Origin: Nitrospira sp.
Lineage (GTDB): Bacteria > Nitrospirota > Nitrospiria > Nitrospirales > Nitrospiraceae
Reading direction: 5' to 3'
NCBI GenBank assembly: GCA_009594995.1
Contig: VOPR01000015.1
Coordinates: 124,001 to 188,000, forward strand
DNA length: 64,000 nucleotides
In this document: positions 62,278-64,000 of the stretch, piece after piece
Position numbering within the stretch: position 1 is the first letter of the stretch
Layout: each line of letters starts with the position of its first letter
Translations under genes and position numbers: made by a program
Notes under the pieces: generated by a model
The model's input: the letters and a program-made list of their open reading frames with translations, nothing else
What the model was told of the DNA's origin: nothing
Database searches by the model: none

Positions 62278-62934
62278 TTGTTCCACGTGGAACACGACGA
62301 CATTCAGTTCGAAGAATCTCTTCGAAAATTCGCTGCAGAGCTCGGCATTCCCCTTCCTGACTCGTCTATTTCTCTCTTCCAGCGCTATTTGGACGAGCTT
62401 AAAAAATGGAATAAAGCGATCAATCTTACGGCCATCGATGATGATCGTGAGATCCTCATTAAGCATTTTGTCGATTCAATTGCTGGCACAAAACTAATTG
62501 ATAATGTTGGTGAAAAATTCGTTCTTGATGTCGGGGCCGGGGCCGGTTTTCCAGCCATTCCGCTCAAGTTCGTACGCCCTGATCTGGCAATTGAATTACT
62601 CGAACCGAGTGAAAAGAAGGGATCATTTCTTCGCTATATGATCGGGTCGCTCAGCTTGCAACAGGTAACGGTGGCAACGGCTAAGTTAGAAGATTACGTC
62701 GAGCGGCGAAATGATGGGCGGCTATTCGATTACATCGTTGTGCGAGCGTTTAAAGTTGATGGCCTGGGTCTATTGCTCTCGAAGCTGCTCAAGCCGGGAG
62801 GAAAAGTGATTCTGTACCGGGCTGAGAAGGTTCGGCCAGGTTTTGAGCTCGCCAGCCTTGCTTTGATGGAGGAAGTCGAGTATGAGCTTCCATCAGGTTG
62901 TGGCCATCGAGTGTTGTCAGTGTTTTCGAACTGA
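62278..62934 (+). CDS. rsmG: 16S rRNA (guanine-N7)-methyltransferase RsmG
   Basis: 218-aa SAM methyltransferase that modifies G527 of 16S rRNA. LKKWNKAINLTAI and VLDVGAGAGFPAIPLKFVRP (motif I) are RsmG landmarks. No ATG fits; TTG 62278 or GTG 62287 are the candidates, and both lie within or at the edge of the parS site at 62279-62294, so the gene begins in the segregation site. The N-terminal 240 bases are unusually A/T-rich (about 35% G+C). Confidence 0.93.
   Translation: MFHVEHDDIQFEESLRKFAAELGIPLPDSSISLFQRYLDELKKWNKAINLTAIDDDREILIKHFVDSIAGTKLIDNVGEKFVLDVGAGAGFPAIPLKFVRPDLAIELLEPSEKKGSFLRYMIGSLSLQQVTVATAKLEDYVERRNDGRLFDYIVVRAFKVDGLGLLLSKLLKPGGKVILYRAEKVRPGFELASLALMEEVEYELPSGCGHRVLSVFSN
62279..62294. 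promoter_or_regulatory. parS centromere site 1
   Basis: Perfect 16-base palindrome TGTTCCACGTGGAACA, the ParB-binding sequence used by many bacteria. It covers the start region of rsmG. Confidence 0.95.
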
Positions 62935-62945
62935 GTAAGGTGTGA

Positions 62946-62961
62946 TGTTCCACGTGGAACA
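62946..62961. promoter_or_regulatory. parS centromere site 2
   Basis: Second perfect TGTTCCACGTGGAACA, in the gap between rsmG and parA; the palindrome extends by two more base pairs on each side (62944-62963). Confidence 0.96.
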
Positions 62962-63002
62962 TCGCGGTTGAAGTGAATGTGTTCTAGCGAATTGGGGATT
63001 AC

Positions 63003-63779
63003 ATGGCTCGAATCATTGCTGTTGCAAATCAAAAGGGTGGAGTCGGGAAGACTACCACCTCGGTGAACCTTGCCGCAGCGCTGGCAATCGAGGGTGGATC
63101 GGTTCTCCTTGTGGATATTGATCCGCAAGGGAACGCGACCAGCGGCCTCGGTGTGGATGCCATGTCGCTTGGAAAGACCGTCTATAATGCGTTGATTGTG
63201 AAGGAAAGTATTGCCTCGCTCGCGATGCAGACCGCAGTGAACGGTTTGTCGCTGGTGCCGGCCAACTCGCACCTGGCCGGCGCGGAAGTCGAGCTGGTGA
63301 ATATGGAGGGGCGTGAGCAGCGCCTCAAAGAAGCGTTGGCTGAGGTCGCTGATCGGTACGATACCATCTTGCTGGATTGCCCTCCGGCCCTCGGCCTGTT
63401 GACCATTAACGCGATGGTCGCGGCGCATTCCGTGCTGATTCCGGTGCAGTGTGAATATTATGCAATGGAAGGTCTGGGGCGCCTGATGGAGAGCATTCAG
63501 CGCCTCCGGCAATCGCTCAATCCGAATCTGGAAATCGAGGGCATTGTGCTTACGATGTATGATGCGCGCAATTCACTCGCTCGCCAGGTCGTTGAGCAGA
63601 TTCGTGGACATTTCGGAGAGAGCGTCTATCAAACAATGATTCCTCGTAACGTGACGTTGGCCGAAGCGCCGAGTTATGGTCGTCCGGCATTGCTGTACAA
63701 CATGGCATCATCCGGTGCCCAAGCCTATCTATCCCTAGCCAAGGAGTTTGTGGTCCATGGAGAAAAAAGCCCTCGGTAG
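63003..63779 (+). CDS. parA: Chromosome partitioning ATPase ParA (Soj)
   Basis: 258-aa Walker-type ATPase that positions ParB-parS complexes. Deviant Walker A KGGVGKTTTS at residues 11-20, Walker A' DIDPQGNATSGLG, Walker B LLDCPPALGLLT, and the C-terminal PRNVTLAEAPSYGRPALLYN. Short form without an N-terminal DNA-binding domain, typical of chromosomal ParA. The ATG lies 41 bases after parS site 2. Its 3' end overlaps parB by 23 bases. Confidence 0.97.
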   Translation: MARIIAVANQKGGVGKTTTSVNLAAALAIEGGSVLLVDIDPQGNATSGLGVDAMSLGKTVYNALIVKESIASLAMQTAVNGLSLVPANSHLAGAEVELVNMEGREQRLKEALAEVADRYDTILLDCPPALGLLTINAMVAAHSVLIPVQCEYYAMEGLGRLMESIQRLRQSLNPNLEIEGIVLTMYDARNSLARQVVEQIRGHFGESVYQTMIPRNVTLAEAPSYGRPALLYNMASSGAQAYLSLAKEFVVHGEKSPR

Positions 63780-64000
63780 AGGCCTCGACGCTCTCCTGCC
63801 TACTGGTCGAACCACGGCCGACCCGGAGCGTGGTGATGTTCAGGAATTGCGGCTTGAAGCGATTGTCCCGAACCGCTTTCAGCCCAGGCAGCAGTTCTCG
63901 GAAGTCGAGCTGGCCGAACTGACAGCTTCGCTCAAGCAGAATGGTCTTTTGCAGCCGATACTGGTGCGCCGCAAGGGTGATGGTATCTACGAATTGATTG
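63757..64000 (+). CDS. parB: Chromosome partitioning protein ParB (3' truncated)
   Basis: First 81 codons of ParB: MEKKALGRGLDALLPTGRTT (the N-terminal LGRGLDALLP box contacts ParA) and IVPNRFQPRQQFSEVELAEL, the start of the CTPase/ParB domain with the PRQQF motif. ATG 63757 has AAGGAG ten bases upstream and lies inside the parA end. The DNA-binding domain is beyond the window. Confidence 0.96.
   Translation, partial: MEKKALGRGLDALLPTGRTTADPERGDVQELRLEAIVPNRFQPRQQFSEVELAELTASLKQNGLLQPILVRRKGDGIYELI

Overview
The window is a gene-dense stretch (roughly 58-60% G+C by eye) of a bacterial chromosome. Gene content, protein sequences and gene order (hslV-hslU-argB; rpmH-rnpA-yidD-yidC-mnmE-mnmG-rsmG-parA-parB) best fit a Nitrospira-like member of the Nitrospirota. 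That assignment is inference from remembered protein similarity; no rRNA gene is present to settle it. I see no insertion sequence, prophage, CRISPR array or rRNA operon. There is one tRNA (tRNA-Gly, GCC), two perfect parS sites, and both edges cut a gene (hslV on the left, parB on the right).

Layout. 1-5.7 kb: HslUV protease, acetylglutamate kinase, a methyltransferase-like unknown, a gamma-carbonic-anhydrase-like protein and RimO. 5.7-13.3 kb, minus strand: a DegP/HtrA protease behind an OmpR/BaeS-type two-component pair, then an envelope operon of an ankyrin-TPR zinc-ribbon protein, a DUF898 protein and an M48 peptidase. 13.4-18.2 kb: an orphan SdhA/FrdA-type flavoprotein divergent from gcvP. 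18.1-22.6 kb: a secreted unknown, nucleoside hydrolase plus ribokinase, a TPR protein, a Mug glycosylase and a tiny secreted Lys/Glu/His repeat protein. 22.6-32.0 kb: twelve consecutive minus-strand genes, many overlapping or nearly touching (DUF502, GNAT, two BamE-like lipoproteins, LOG, beta-CASP MBL, P1 peptidase, a 75-aa protein, FIST, FKBP, gcvT, Nudix). 32-34.6 kb: small proteins and tRNA-Gly. 34.6-40.4 kb: the MoxR/DUF58/transglutaminase module and an unknown. 40.5-47.3 kb: ChaN, a SWIM-coiled-coil protein, a 58-aa membrane protein, and the tesA/ybbA/ybbP-like cluster. 47.3-54.3 kb, minus strand: pgi-pgl-glk-rpiA and an M1 aminopeptidase. 54.5-55.7 kb: a YkuD-fold lipoprotein whose catalytic Cys position is Ser. 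56.1-64 kb: the origin-proximal housekeeping block.

How the genes work together. Pgi, Pgl, Glk and RpiA supply hexose and pentose phosphate steps; nucleoside hydrolase and ribokinase feed ribose into RpiA's pool. GcvP and GcvT are two parts of the glycine cleavage system, split about 5 kb apart, with no gcvH in the window. RnpA, YidD, YidC, MnmE, MnmG, RsmG and RimO serve RNA maturation, translation and membrane insertion. ParA/ParB with two parS sites form the chromosome segregation centre, which places this end of the window near the replication origin, although dnaA does not sit beside rpmH here.

Most of the window is core genome. The best candidates for something undescribed are the zinc-ribbon/DUF898/M48/ankyrin-TPR operon (9.5-13.2 kb), the 74-aa secreted repeat protein (22.35 kb), the Cys-to-Ser YkuD lipoprotein (54.5 kb), the parS site that contains the rsmG start codon (62.28 kb), and the FIST plus 75-aa gene pair (24.8-26.3 kb).
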